A stretch of DNA of 64,000 bases from Pedobacter nyackensis (GCF_900176505.1 NZ_FWYB01000004.1:124001-188000); one strand, 5' to 3'; positions 36,144 through 45,074 are shown, counted from the stretch's first letter. Program-made: numbers and translations. The notes: a model not told the origin generated them from the sequence alone.

Positions 36144-37916
36144 TTATCTAACACCACCCATTAGCTTTTTGAGTACCGGGTGCAGTAGTATTACCAGGGT
36201 ACCTGCTACTATCGGTACAACGGTAAATATGAGGAAGAATGTAGATAGTGAGTATTCTTTGGTAATGTTCTCGATCTGACCACCAATGATGGCTGCTAAC
36301 TTGTTACCAATAGCGATAGCCAGGTACCACATACCAAACATGAATGCAATCATACGTGCCGGAACCAGTTTAGATACATATGATAATCCAACCGGTGATA
36401 AGCACAACTCTCCCAATGTATGGAAAAGGTAGGCTAGCACTAACCAGACCATTGATACTTTTACGCCTGCTGCAACACCATGAGAACCGAATGCCAATAA
36501 GCCGAAACCTATTGCCATAATGATTAATCCCATACCATACTTTATAGCTGCTGGTGGATTGAATTTACTGTCCCAAACTTTAGAAACCATAGATGCACAA
36601 GCAATGATAAAGAATGAGTTTAGAATAGAGAACCAGGATACAGTGATTTCTGAACTTGTAGCAGTGAATTCACGGTAAAGCATCCAGATAACGATACCCC
36701 AAACGAAGGTAAAGCATACAAACTGTGCAATGTTAGAACCCGGAGCCTTTTTGAAAGTCTGCTGAGATAGTTTAATTACTACATAAGTGATCAATATAAG
36801 TGGAACTACTGTAAGTAAAGTATTCACTATGTTGAACATGATTAAAGAGTTTCCGGCTAAAGTACGGTCAACACTATCACGGGCAAAAATAACCAGTGAA
36901 GATGCACCTTGCTCAAATGACATCCAGAAGAAAATGGTGAAAAAAGCAAACACGATTACAGCAATCATACGGTCGCGGATAATCGGAGTGTAACGGATCA
37001 ATCTCCAGATAATCAGGATAAAGAATAGGATCAGACCAACAATAACAACTACTGATTGACCTTGAAGACCAGCTACTTCAAAAGGGAACAGGTTGATTTT
37101 AGCAATTTTTGCCAATGGATCTCCGAAAGCATACAATAAACCAATAATCGTAGTTGTAGCGATAAGGATTTTGTCTACTAATGTGAATGGGTTTAATTTA
37201 TCTTCTGCATTGGTTGATGCGTTATTTGCATTGTCAGCAGCCAATCTTGAAGCTTTGGTTGGCTTGTCGCCAATCGTACCAAAAATAGGTTTAGCTAACC
37301 AGAACTGAAGTGTACCTAAAAGCATGAATACGCCCGCTAAACCAAATCCCCAGTGCCAGCCTACTTTTTCAGCTAAATAACCGCAAAGCATCATTCCGAA
37401 AAATGCACCTGCATTTACACCCATATAGAAAATGGTATAAGCACCATCCTTTTTCTCAGGGAAGTCCTTATACATTTGCGATAGGATAGAAGTCATGTTT
37501 GGTTTAAAGAAACCAGTACCGATTACTAAACAAGCTAATCCTAAATATAAGAATAAGGATGATTCAATAGCCATGAACGCGTGTCCAACGGTCATAATTG
37601 CTGCCCCAATAACTACGGCCCAGCGGTAACCTAAAAATTTATCGGCAAGAATACCACCAAAAATAGGCGTGATATACAAAAGCATGGCGTAAGTTCCGTA
37701 AAGTGCACCAGCATTTTCTGCTCCCCAACCCCAACCAGAGAATGGACTTCCTGATATTACTGCCGTAGTAAGGAAGTTGATTAATAATACCCTCATCCCA
37801 TAGAAAGAGAAACGCTCCCACATTTCCGTGAAGAAAAGTACAAACAATCCCGAAGGATGTCCCATCACCTTACTCTCGAAAAAGTTATTTGGTGTGTCCA
37901 AACTTTGTGTATTCAT
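36144..37916 (-). CDS. POT family transporter, longer paralogue
   Basis: 590 residues with the same POT motifs (FFTEMWERFSFYGMRVLLINFL, FGGILADKFLGYR, GTGFFKPNMTSILSQMY, YTIFYMGVNAGAFFGMM). Compared with the neighbouring paralogue it has extra sequence in the middle (about residues 215-250 are a soluble Ala/Asn/Lys-rich linker) and additional hydrophobic spans. Proton-coupled peptide uptake is the family function. The 274-base upstream spacer is AT-rich and holds no gene. Confidence 0.9.
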   Translation of the reverse strand: MNTQSLDTPNNFFESKVMGHPSGLFVLFFTEMWERFSFYGMRVLLINFLTTAVISGSPFSGWGWGAENAGALYGTYAMLLYITPIFGGILADKFLGYRWAVVIGAAIMTVGHAFMAIESSLFLYLGLACLVIGTGFFKPNMTSILSQMYKDFPEKKDGAYTIFYMGVNAGAFFGMMLCGYLAEKVGWHWGFGLAGVFMLLGTLQFWLAKPIFGTIGDKPTKASRLAADNANNASTNAEDKLNPFTLVDKILIATTTIIGLLYAFGDPLAKIAKINLFPFEVAGLQGQSVVVIVGLILFFILIIWRLIRYTPIIRDRMIAVIVFAFFTIFFWMSFEQGASSLVIFARDSVDRTLAGNSLIMFNIVNTLLTVVPLILITYVVIKLSQQTFKKAPGSNIAQFVCFTFVWGIVIWMLYREFTATSSEITVSWFSILNSFFIIACASMVSKVWDSKFNPPAAIKYGMGLIIMAIGFGLLAFGSHGVAAGVKVSMVWLVLAYLFHTLGELCLSPVGLSYVSKLVPARMIAFMFGMWYLAIAIGNKLAAIIGGQIENITKEYSLSTFFLIFTVVPIVAGTLVILLHPVLKKLMGGVR

Positions 37917-38190
37917 ATTAGTTTTTTTGTGTATTGAAGTTTAGTTAGTTATTATATTTTGTTTTTTTATTTTAATGTTCAATCAGCTTTTGGCAATTCT
38001 ATTCAAGCTGCTTTTGCAGTTTTCAGTTTTTAAATGCTTGTTATTCTGCTTTTTATTCTCGGTGTTATTTTGGCTTAACTTAGCTTGTCAGCGCTTTAAC
38101 GGCATATAGGCCCTATAAACGATCGCGCAAGATAGGTACATGGCGGCAAACTCACAAATTTTAATCGGGATTGAATCGGCATGGTCATCA

Positions 38191-39117
38191 TTAAAGCTTT
38201 GGTGGGACTTTATTTTTCTTATCTGCCGGATCACCGTAGAACTCATCATTCGCGTTAGGGTCATTCTTCATCTCAACATTTTCAACCAGTTTTAACCTGC
38301 CTCCAACAATTCTGTAGGCATCAAAACTCAGGTCGGATGCGTAATATTCGAAATTCCCTTCCATTTCAGGGGTAAAGGGGGCAAGGTGATCAAATACAAT
38401 CATGTTTACCGACTTGTCGAGGGTCAGGGTCATTGAATTCAGCTTATTGTATTCAAATACAATCCTGCTTTGAGGTTTGCTACCTTTCGGTCCATCAAAT
38501 ATGGCTTTTCCAAATACGGGCTGGTCGGCTTTATCGAATGAGAGGATATCGATTACTTTCTTAGACGTTTTTGCATTATTTCCTTTCCAGCCAATTAGTA
38601 CATAATAAGGTTGACGGCCATTCGTGATCACCGGGATAACCTGATAATAACGTGCACCATACCAGTTTTTGTTTCCGGTAATCTGGTTTACGTCTTTAAT
38701 ATTGTTCGTATCATCAATTAAGGGATACATTTTTAGCTTTCCATCTTTTGTGGCCATTTGTATGGTGCCAAAAAAGCGGTAGCTACCGTCATCATTTTTA
38801 ATGTACCAGGTGAAAATCCTTAGCGCGTTGTCGGCCGATTTCGTGATGGTGATTCTTTTTAAGGAATCGAAGTCAAAGCTAAATGAAGAAGGAGTTTTTA
38901 AAGCGGTTACCAGTGTTTTGATGAATTGCGAGTTTGCGGTAAGACGTTCCGAATCATTTGTTGCATTGAAAGTTGCATCGCTTAGGCGCTGTAATGTGTC
39001 CTGATTATTTTTCAGGCGCGTAGCATTCGTCAGATTAAAACTATGCTGAGCCGAAACGTATGTTCCGGCACAGCATAATATAAAAAGTATCATTAAAGGT
39101 TTTAAAGCCTTAATCAT
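38191..39117 (-). CDS. Secreted hypothetical protein
   Basis: A 308-residue protein with a signal peptide (hydrophobic residues 7-22, cleavage likely after VSAQ). The mature chain has an alternating aromatic and polar pattern (YRFFGTIQMATKDGKLKMYPLIDD, YYQVIPVITNGRQPYYVLIGWKGNN), consistent with a mostly beta-structured periplasmic protein. No family is recognised with certainty. Its ATG directly follows the stop of the thiolase gene, so both are in one transcript. The C-terminus is charged (GDPADKKNKVPPKL). Confidence 0.75.
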   Translation of the reverse strand: MIKALKPLMILFILCCAGTYVSAQHSFNLTNATRLKNNQDTLQRLSDATFNATNDSERLTANSQFIKTLVTALKTPSSFSFDFDSLKRITITKSADNALRIFTWYIKNDDGSYRFFGTIQMATKDGKLKMYPLIDDTNNIKDVNQITGNKNWYGARYYQVIPVITNGRQPYYVLIGWKGNNAKTSKKVIDILSFDKADQPVFGKAIFDGPKGSKPQSRIVFEYNKLNSMTLTLDKSVNMIVFDHLAPFTPEMEGNFEYYASDLSFDAYRIVGGRLKLVENVEMKNDPNANDEFYGDPADKKNKVPPKL

Positions 39118-40296
39118 CTAGCTAAGGTTTTCAATGACCATTGCACTGGCTCCACCGCCACCGTTACAAATTCCTGCTACACCAATTTTACCATTGTTTT
39201 GTGATAAAACAGAAAGTAGTGTGACTACGATCCTGGCTCCTGAAGCACCTAGTGGATGTCCTAAAGACACGGCACCACCATTGATGTTTACTTTGTCAGC
39301 ATTTAATCCCAACTCTTTATTGTTGGCAAGGGAAACTACTGAAAACGCTTCATTGATTTCGAAGAAATCAACATCTGCAATTTCTTTTCCAGCTCTTTTC
39401 AATGCAAGAGGAATAGCTTTAGCTGGGGCTGTGGTAAACCATTCAGGGGCTTGTTGTGCATCAGCATAAGCTAAAATTCTTGCCAATGGTTTTAGGCCCA
39501 GTTCTTTTGCTTTATCTGCACTCATTAAAATAAGTGCTGCGGCGCCATCATTTAAAGTCGATGCATTTGCTGCGGTTACTGTACCACCTTTCTGAAACAC
39601 AGGTTTCAGTCCGGGAATTTTATCGAATTTTACTGCAAAAGGCTCTTCATCTTTATTAATAAGGGTGATGTCGCCTTTACGGTCTTTAACTTCTACTGCA
39701 ATAATTTCGGTATCAAATTTACCTTCAGTTTGTGCAGCCTGTGATTTTTTGTAAGAACTGATGGCAAAAGCATCCTGATCTTCACGGCTAATTCCGCATT
39801 CTGTTGCGCATAGTTCGGCAGCAGAACCCATGTGATAATCGTTATATACATCCCACAGGCCGTCTTTAACCAGTCCGTCGGTGATTTGACCATGACCTAA
39901 ACGGTAACCATTTCTGGCTTTGTCAAGGTAATAAGGTACATTACTCATGCTTTCCATACCGCCGGCTACAACGATTTCGTTCTGACCTAAAGCAATACTT
40001 TGTGCAGCAAGCATAATAGCTTTGGTTCCCGATGCACAAACTTTATTGATAGTGGTTGATGGAACATCCGGTAATCCGGCAAATTTAGCCGCCTGTGTTG
40101 CAGGAGCCTGGCCAACATTAGCAGATAAAACATTGCCCATATAAACCTCTTGAACGTCAGCTGGTTTTATTCCGGCTTTTTCAACAGCGGCTTTAATGGC
40201 AAACCCTCCGAGTTGAGTGGCGGAAAATCCTGATAATGAACCACCAAAACTCCCTATTGGGGTTCTTACTGCAGATACAATTACTACTTCTTTCAT
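39118..40296 (-). CDS. Acetyl-CoA C-acyltransferase (thiolase)
   Basis: A 392-residue type II thiolase. The nucleophilic cysteine is C87 ([16 protein letters not shown]), followed by [13 protein letters not shown]. The C-terminal signature [22 protein letters not shown] and [13 protein letters not shown] contain the catalytic His and second Cys. It condenses or cleaves acetoacetyl-CoA or longer 3-ketoacyl-CoA. With scoA/scoB elsewhere in this window it may serve acetoacetate metabolism. A promoter half-site (TAACTTTG) lies at 40321-40328 on the minus strand. Confidence 0.94.
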   Translation of the reverse strand: MKEVVIVSAVRTPIGSFGGSLSGFSATQLGGFAIKAAVEKAGIKPADVQEVYMGNVLSANVGQAPATQAAKFAGLPDVPSTTINKVCASGTKAIMLAAQSIALGQNEIVVAGGMESMSNVPYYLDKARNGYRLGHGQITDGLVKDGLWDVYNDYHMGSAAELCATECGISREDQDAFAISSYKKSQAAQTEGKFDTEIIAVEVKDRKGDITLINKDEEPFAVKFDKIPGLKPVFQKGGTVTAANASTLNDGAAALILMSADKAKELGLKPLARILAYADAQQAPEWFTTAPAKAIPLALKRAGKEIADVDFFEINEAFSVVSLANNKELGLNADKVNINGGAVSLGHPLGASGARIVVTLLSVLSQNNGKIGVAGICNGGGGASAMVIENLS

Positions 40297-40674
40297 TAAT
40301 GTTTTTTAGTTAGTTATAAGCAAAGTTAAGTAATTGGGATGTATAGGTGGTTAAAATGCAGGTAATTTAACTTTTACAATTGAGAATTGTGTTTATTTCT
40401 GATCTGGCAGGTGTCTGTTGATATCAAGTCTAGGTGCCCTTCGACTAGCCTCCCAGTACGAAAGGAGGAAAAAAGGTAGATCAAAGGAGGATCGTAGGAG
40501 ATTCAAAGGATTGGCGGTCCTTTGAATGGCGTATTTAGCTCCTTTGATGGACCTAAATTTAAAACGGTGTAGTTGGAGGAAAGTAGAGGGGGTTACCGAG
40601 ATAAGGGATACCATTTAAATACGATATACTGATGAAATTGTATTATTTTTGAATATAAATCAATTCACATCGCT
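40297..40674. other. Intergenic region with a nested hairpin
   Basis: 378 bases between divergent genes. The thiolase promoter half-site is at 40321-40328 (minus). The middle carries a nested inverted repeat (40474-40554). No believable ORF. Confidence 0.6.
40474..40554. repeat. Nested inverted repeat
   Basis: The outer arms ATCAAAGGAG (40480-40489) and CTCCTTTGAT (40539-40548) enclose the inner arms ATTCAAAGGA (40501-40510) and TCCTTTGAAT (40518-40527), loop TTGGCGG. AGGT (40474-40477) and ACCT (40551-40554) extend the outer stem. Both stems share the CAAAGGA core, as if one hairpin had been copied into another. It may be a structured RNA or a REP-like element. Confidence 0.65.
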
Positions 40675-42756
40675 TTGGCAAAGATCAGAAAGAATTCTCA
40701 TAAGGTACTGTACAGGAAGTATTCGTCCAACATCAAATACATCATGATGGTGCTTTCGGTATTAATAATTACCACTTTTTTACCTAAACAACCCCGATTC
40801 AGGTATGAATTCGAAAAGGGGACGATATGGAGAAATAAAGATCTGGTATCGCCATTTAGTTTTGCTATTTTAAAAACTAATCCTCAGGTTGATACGGATA
40901 AAAAGGATGCGATGGATAATGTTTTGCCTATTTACAAGCTAAACAAAGATCTGTTTAATGTGGTGGAGGACGCTTTTTCAAACGAGTTTGATGTTAAATG
41001 GCGATCTAATGCTTTTCCGGAAACTGAAAGTCATGTTTATAAGCAGGCTGCCTTGAAATTGCTTAAGTCTATTTACGACAAAGGGATTGTTGCTATAAAT
41101 AATAAGCATGTAAAGGGGAGTTCAGGTCATTACGATTTCTCTTTGTTGAGGAATAATATTTCAAAAACGGTAAGTACTCACGACGTTTTTACGGTACAAT
41201 CTGCATTAGAATATTTTAAGGAGAACTTCACTTCGGTAAATCTGAAAATGAAGGAGGCTGTTGTAAATCTGGCGGAGGATCATTTGCAACCCAATATTAT
41301 TTTTGATGAGAAGATGACTAGTGTAGTACAAGCCAGTATGGTTAGCAGTCTTTCAACCACACGTGGGATGGTACAGAAAGGAGAATTGATTATTGCAAAA
41401 GATAACGTGGTTGATGATGAAATTTATCAGAAGTTGTTGTCGTTTAAAGAGGCTTACGAAGCGCAGACTAAAACGATAGGCGACCGCAGGGTCGTTTATT
41501 ACGGGCAGATTTTGTTGGTTGGCTTTATTGTGAGCTTGCTGATGGTATTCCTCAAATTGTTTAGGAAAGATATTTTTGCTGATAACAGGCAGCTATCGTT
41601 GATTCTGTTGGTGATCACCATCATGCTGCTGGCTTTAACATGGGCCATTAAGCTCGATTTGCCGAGTTTATATTATATACCTTATTGTATTGTTCCCATT
41701 ATCATTCGGATTTTATTTGATACCAGGCTTGCGCTTTACCTCCATCTATTGGTAGTACTGATTTCGGGTTTCTTTGTTCCAAACAGTTTTGAATTTGTGT
41801 TCTATCAGGTTACTGCGGGTATGGTAGCTATTTATAGCATCCGGAATTTGATTAAGCGGGAGCAACTGCTTTTATCGGCCTTATTTATTCTTTCTGCTTA
41901 TTTCATCTCATTTGTGGGGATATCCTTACTAAGGGAAGGTTCTTTTTCACAGATAGAATGGATTAATTTTGTGCCTTTTATTGTTAGTGTGATGCTATCG
42001 CTATTGGCCTATCCACTTATTTATGCATTCGAGAAGATGTTTGGTATTACTTCGGATGTGGCTTTAATTGAGTTAACGAATACGAACAACAAACTTTTGA
42101 GGGAGCTGGCATTTAAAGCTCCGGGAACCTTTCAGCATTCTTTGCAGGTGGCTAACCTTGCTGAGGCTGCTATATTTAAAATAGGGGGGAACTCTTTGCT
42201 GGTAAGGGCAGGGGCGTTGTACCATGATATTGGTAAGATAGAGAACCCGCAATATTTCATAGAGAACCAAAATACGGCGCAGAGCCCGCATGATAAGCTG
42301 CCTTATGAGCAGAGTGCCCAGATCATTATTAAGCATGTTCATAAGGGCATAGAAATTACACGTAGATATCAACTACCGGAAAGTGTGATCGATTTTATCA
42401 GAACGCACCATGGAAATACACGGGTTGATTATTTTTATCAGTCATTTTTAAAGAATTCTCCGGAGAAATTTGTGGATGAAAACATTTTCAGGTATCCCGG
42501 ACCGATCCCTTTTTCGAAAGAAACTGGTGTATTAATGCTGGCAGATTCGGTGGAAGCTGCGTCGAGAAGTCTAAAAAATCCGGATGCTCAGAGCATAAAT
42601 GACCTGGTTGAACGGATCATTAACTACAAATTGGAACAAAATCAATTAGATAATTGCGATATTACATTTAAAGACATTGAGACTATAAAGTTGATATTCA
42701 AGACGATGCTGATGAGCATTTATCATGTCCGAATAGATTATCAACAAACTGTGTAA
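40675..42756 (+). CDS. 7TM-HD family phosphohydrolase (PgpH-like)
   Basis: A 693-residue membrane protein. After an N-terminal transmembrane helix (about 24-40) there is an extracytoplasmic 7TMR-HDED type domain, then a bundle of seven helices (about 275-470) and a cytoplasmic HD domain (LYHDIGKI with H517/D518, and FIRTHHGNTRVDYFY). This is the layout of PgpH, which hydrolyses cyclic di-AMP. Nucleotide specificity is inferred from the architecture. The start is taken at TTG 40675, since the next in-frame ATG would remove the basic leader. The tRNA promoter begins eight bases after its stop. Confidence 0.87.
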   Translation: MAKIRKNSHKVLYRKYSSNIKYIMMVLSVLIITTFLPKQPRFRYEFEKGTIWRNKDLVSPFSFAILKTNPQVDTDKKDAMDNVLPIYKLNKDLFNVVEDAFSNEFDVKWRSNAFPETESHVYKQAALKLLKSIYDKGIVAINNKHVKGSSGHYDFSLLRNNISKTVSTHDVFTVQSALEYFKENFTSVNLKMKEAVVNLAEDHLQPNIIFDEKMTSVVQASMVSSLSTTRGMVQKGELIIAKDNVVDDEIYQKLLSFKEAYEAQTKTIGDRRVVYYGQILLVGFIVSLLMVFLKLFRKDIFADNRQLSLILLVITIMLLALTWAIKLDLPSLYYIPYCIVPIIIRILFDTRLALYLHLLVVLISGFFVPNSFEFVFYQVTAGMVAIYSIRNLIKREQLLLSALFILSAYFISFVGISLLREGSFSQIEWINFVPFIVSVMLSLLAYPLIYAFEKMFGITSDVALIELTNTNNKLLRELAFKAPGTFQHSLQVANLAEAAIFKIGGNSLLVRAGALYHDIGKIENPQYFIENQNTAQSPHDKLPYEQSAQIIIKHVHKGIEITRRYQLPESVIDFIRTHHGNTRVDYFYQSFLKNSPEKFVDENIFRYPGPIPFSKETGVLMLADSVEAASRSLKNPDAQSINDLVERIINYKLEQNQLDNCDITFKDIETIKLIFKTMLMSIYHVRIDYQQTV

Positions 42757-42763
42757 TTTTTTT

Positions 42764-42793
42764 TTTGGAAACATAAATGAATTACTATATTTG
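42764..42793 (+). promoter_or_regulatory. Promoter of the tRNA cluster
   Basis: TTTG (42764-42767), an 18-base spacer and TATATTTG (42786-42793). The start point would be near 42800, 27 bases before tRNA-Ser. Confidence 0.6.
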
Positions 42794-42826
42794 CACTCCC
42801 TCAGCACGGATATGCAGAGGTTAATC

Positions 42827-42913
42827 GGAGGGATGCCTGAGTGGCCGAAAGGAACAGTTTGCTAAACTGTCGTACTGGCAACGGTACCGAGGGTTCGAAT
42901 CCCTCTTCCTCCG
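42827..42913 (+). tRNA. tRNA-Ser (GCT)
   Basis: An 87-nucleotide tRNA. The acceptor GGAGGGA pairs with TTCCTCC, the discriminator is G, the anticodon loop TTGCTAA (anticodon GCT at 42861-42863) is closed by ACAGT/ACTGT, and the variable arm is long as in serine tRNAs. The T arm is GAGGGTTCGAATCCCTC. CCA is not encoded. Confidence 0.97.
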
Positions 42914-43004
42914 CTGAAATAAAAAAGTAAAGAAAATTGGATTTGTAATATTAAAATCGTTTCTTTGCAATCCCTTCGAAAAAGGGAAAAACAGATACCA
43001 AGTT

Positions 43005-43078
43005 CGGGGTGTAGCGTAGCCCGGTATCGCGCCTGCTTTGGGAGCAGGAGGTCGTAGGTTCGAATCCTGCCACCCCGA
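43005..43078 (+). tRNA. tRNA-Pro (TGG), copy 1
   Basis: A 74-nucleotide tRNA. Acceptor CGGGGTG/CACCCCG, discriminator A, anticodon stem CCTGC/GCAGG with loop TTTGGGA (anticodon TGG at 43039-43041), T loop TTCGAAT. No encoded CCA. Confidence 0.97.
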
Positions 43079-43132
43079 CCAAACTACTTGGAAGAGTAGT
43101 TTAATTTTGACCAGTAAAAACAGATACCAGTT

Positions 43133-43206
43133 CGGGGTGTAGCGTAGCCCGGTATCGCGCCTGCTTTGGGAGCAGGAGGTCGTAGGTTCGAATCCTGCCA
43201 CCCCGA
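43133..43206 (+). tRNA. tRNA-Pro (TGG), copy 2
   Basis: Identical over all 74 nucleotides to copy 1. The repeated part also includes the bases just upstream (AAAAACAGATACCA), so this is a recent tandem duplication with a period of 128 bases. Confidence 0.97.
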
Positions 43207-43216
43207 CACAACAAAA

Positions 43217-43252
43217 AATACCTTTAGATCTTACGATCTAAAGGTATTTTTG
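43217..43252 (+). terminator. Terminator of the tRNA cluster
   Basis: AATACCTTTAGATC (43217-43230) pairs with GATCTAAAGGTATT (43235-43248), loop TTAC, followed by a T-rich tract. Confidence 0.9.
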
Positions 43253-43330
43253 TTTTCAGCCTTTTAAATATCAGTCATATTTCATTTTTTTATATCTAAT
43301 TACATATAGAAGTTATTTGGGTTTATTTTT

Positions 43331-43387
43331 TATATGCATTTGAGTATAATTTATTATATTTGTTTATGATCGTTGCAAATACATATA
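43331..43387 (+). promoter_or_regulatory. Candidate hip operator pair around a -7 element
   Basis: TATATGCATTTG (43331-43342) and CAAATACATATA (43376-43387) are inverted copies with one mismatch in 12. Between them lies TATATTTG (43355-43362), a match to the Bacteroidota -7 element. The second arm ends at the base before the hipB ATG. A further ACATATA is found near 43302. The position suits binding of the HipB-like repressor to control its own operon. Confidence 0.45.
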
Positions 43388-43591
43388 ATGAAGACGTTAG
43401 CTAACTTGGTGAAAGAAAAAAGAAAGGAAGTAAATCTTACACAGGAGGAATTTGCGGAGCGGGCAGGTGTAGCACTTACAGTTATCCGCAAGATTGAACA
43501 GGGTAAAGAGAATTTACAGCTCGAAAAAGTAAATCAGGTATTAAAAATGTTTGGTCATGTATTGGCTCCTGTGAGTGATAAAGATTTATAA
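43388..43591 (+). CDS. hipB: HipB-like helix-turn-helix antitoxin
   Basis: A 67-residue Cro/C1-type HTH protein (MKTLANLVKEKRKEVNLTQEEFAERAGVALTVIRKIEQGKENLQLEKVNQVLKMFG, cut here into the five helices of the family). The ATG at 43388 is preferred over the TTG at 43373. HipB-type proteins repress their own operon and take part in toxin neutralisation. The next two genes encode the split HipA parts. Confidence 0.88.
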   Translation: MKTLANLVKEKRKEVNLTQEEFAERAGVALTVIRKIEQGKENLQLEKVNQVLKMFGHVLAPVSDKDL

Positions 43592-43605
43592 ATAACGAAG
43601 AAGTC

Positions 43606-43938
43606 ATGAGATGTGCCGAAATACATTATAGAGATATAGTAGCTGGTATGCTTACCGAAACCGATGACGGTGATTATATTTTTCAATATGACTTATCCTA
43701 TGTGAAAGAATTCCCTAAGCAGTTTATCACTTTTACAATGCCAGTTAATGCACTTCCATATGTTAGTAATCGCCTGTTCCCATTTTTTGAAGGATTAATT
43801 CCGGAGGGGTGGCTACTTGATATTGCTGCTAAGAATTGGAAAATTAATCAAAACGATCGAATGGGATTGTTATTAGCCTGTTGTCAGAACTGCATCGGAG
43901 CGGTTAGTGTTCACTTAATTCCTGGAACTGATGGATAG
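43606..43938 (+). CDS. hipS: HipA N-terminal subdomain protein (HipS-like)
   Basis: A 110-residue protein corresponding to the N-terminal subdomain 1 of HipA (YRDIVAGMLTETDDGDYIFQYDLSYV, then PFFEGLIPEGWLLDIAAKNWKINQNDRMGLLLACCQNCIGAVSVHL). In tripartite HipBST systems of Enterobacteria this separate subunit acts as the antitoxin toward the kinase. The start is ATG 43606, 14 bases after hipB, and it overlaps the kinase gene by eight bases (ATGGATAG), which suggests translational coupling. Confidence 0.83.
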   Translation: MRCAEIHYRDIVAGMLTETDDGDYIFQYDLSYVKEFPKQFITFTMPVNALPYVSNRLFPFFEGLIPEGWLLDIAAKNWKINQNDRMGLLLACCQNCIGAVSVHLIPGTDG

Positions 43939-44884
43939 AAATTGTTTGTATTGTTATGAACCATTAGATATAGGCGAAGATGTTGATTTTCATGAAAAAT
44001 GTAGTTTTGAATTTTTCGGAATGAGGAAAGCACCGCTTCTTACTTATTCTCTTGATCAGATGTCGGACTTGGCCAGAGATGTAGTTGAGAGAAGTATCGC
44101 TGTTCCTGGAGTACAGCCAAAATTATCTTTGTCACTTGTTAACGCTGCAGTAGGCGACGGTCGTAAAGGGCGATTAACAGTTGTTGGTGCCCTTGGAGGG
44201 AATTATATTTTTAAACCACCACCAGATATTTTTCCTGAAATGCCCGCTAATGAGCATTTGACGATGAGGATGGCTGAGGCTTTTGGCATTTCTACGGTAA
44301 AATCAAGTTTGATCAGACTAGCTTCTGGTGAGCTTTCCTATATCACAAAAAGAATTGATCGGACAAATGCTGGAGAGAAGATTCATATGCTGGATATGTT
44401 TCAGATTTTAGAGGCCTTTGATAAATATAAGAGTTCAATGGAAAAAGTGGGAAGGGCCATCGGTGAATACTCTAAGAATACATTGCTTGATAAGTTGCAT
44501 TTTTATGAACTTAGTATATTTAGCTTTCTGACCGGGAATAATGATATGCACCTGAAGAATTTCTCACTTATAAATCTGGGTGATAATTGGTCCTTGGCTC
44601 CAGCTTATGACTTACTTAATGTGGCTATTGCAAATCCAGATGACAATGAGGAACTGGCATTAACACTTGAAGGGAAAAAGAAAAAACTGAAACGGGAACA
44701 TTTTGAAAGATTTGGCAAATTGCTTGGATTAAATGATAAGCAAATAAAAGGAGTGTTTAATCGGTTCAATAAAAATAAATTGGAGGCTTTGAAGTGGATT
44801 AACCAATCATTTTTGACAAGTGATTTTAAGGAAAAATATATTCTTGTTTTAGAAGAGCGATATGCAATACTTTTTGCAGATTAA
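43931..44884 (+). CDS. hipT: HipT-like kinase (HipA C-terminal domains)
   Basis: A 317-residue serine kinase of the HipA/CtkA fold, lacking the N-terminal subdomain. C5, C8, H21 and C24 form a small zinc-binding-like knuckle at the start. Gly-rich loop AVPGVQPKLSLS begins at residue 57; NNDMHLKN (203-210) holds the catalytic aspartate D205 and PAYDLLN (224-230) the metal-binding D227, so the kinase core looks intact. In the studied HipT the Gly-rich loop carries two autophosphorylated serines (SIS, positions 57 and 59, from memory); here these positions are Ala and Pro. HipT is known to target tryptophanyl-tRNA synthetase and HipA glutamyl-tRNA synthetase; the target here is unknown. Confidence 0.85.
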   Translation: MDRNCLYCYEPLDIGEDVDFHEKCSFEFFGMRKAPLLTYSLDQMSDLARDVVERSIAVPGVQPKLSLSLVNAAVGDGRKGRLTVVGALGGNYIFKPPPDIFPEMPANEHLTMRMAEAFGISTVKSSLIRLASGELSYITKRIDRTNAGEKIHMLDMFQILEAFDKYKSSMEKVGRAIGEYSKNTLLDKLHFYELSIFSFLTGNNDMHLKNFSLINLGDNWSLAPAYDLLNVAIANPDDNEELALTLEGKKKKLKREHFERFGKLLGLNDKQIKGVFNRFNKNKLEALKWINQSFLTSDFKEKYILVLEERYAILFAD

Positions 44885-44899
44885 TAATTTTTTATACTA

Positions 44900-44941
44900 T
44901 TTCTGGAAGCACCAAAGCCGCTAATAACCTCAAATCGGGAA
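44900..44941 (+). repeat. Degenerate 42-bp repeat, copy A
   Basis: 81% identical (34 of 42) to 47254-47295; seven of the eight differences are transitions. In one frame both encode related peptides (FLEAPKPLITSNRE and FLEVPKPSIALNRE), so it may be the end of a vanished gene. Copy A starts 15 bases after the hipT stop. Confidence 0.65.
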
Positions 44942-44997
44942 GAAAAAGGTTCGAAATAAGTACAGGGAAGACGACACACGTAGAATCAAATTCTATC

Positions 44998-45040
44998 AAA
45001 ACCCTCTAAATTGTGATAATTTAGAGGGTTTTTGTTTTTT
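44998..45040. terminator. Bidirectional terminator between hipT and TPR lipoprotein
   Basis: AAAACCCTCTAAATT (44998-45012) pairs with AATTTAGAGGGTTTT (45019-45033), with a T-run behind. Serves the hip operon and the converging TPR gene. Confidence 0.85.
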
Positions 45041-45074
45041 TCATATCAAAGAAAAACAAAGAATATCAAGGTCT

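Noticed and set aside
40393-40614. Minus-strand ORF of 73 codons in the thiolase/PgpH spacer
   Set aside because: It crosses the nested hairpin, has no promoter or family resemblance and ends in low-quality composition.
42821-43201. Minus-strand ORF of 126 codons with GWQDSNLRPPAP-like peptide
   Set aside because: It is antisense to the tRNA-Ser and both tRNA-Pro genes. This peptide pattern is a known artefact of translating tRNA genes.
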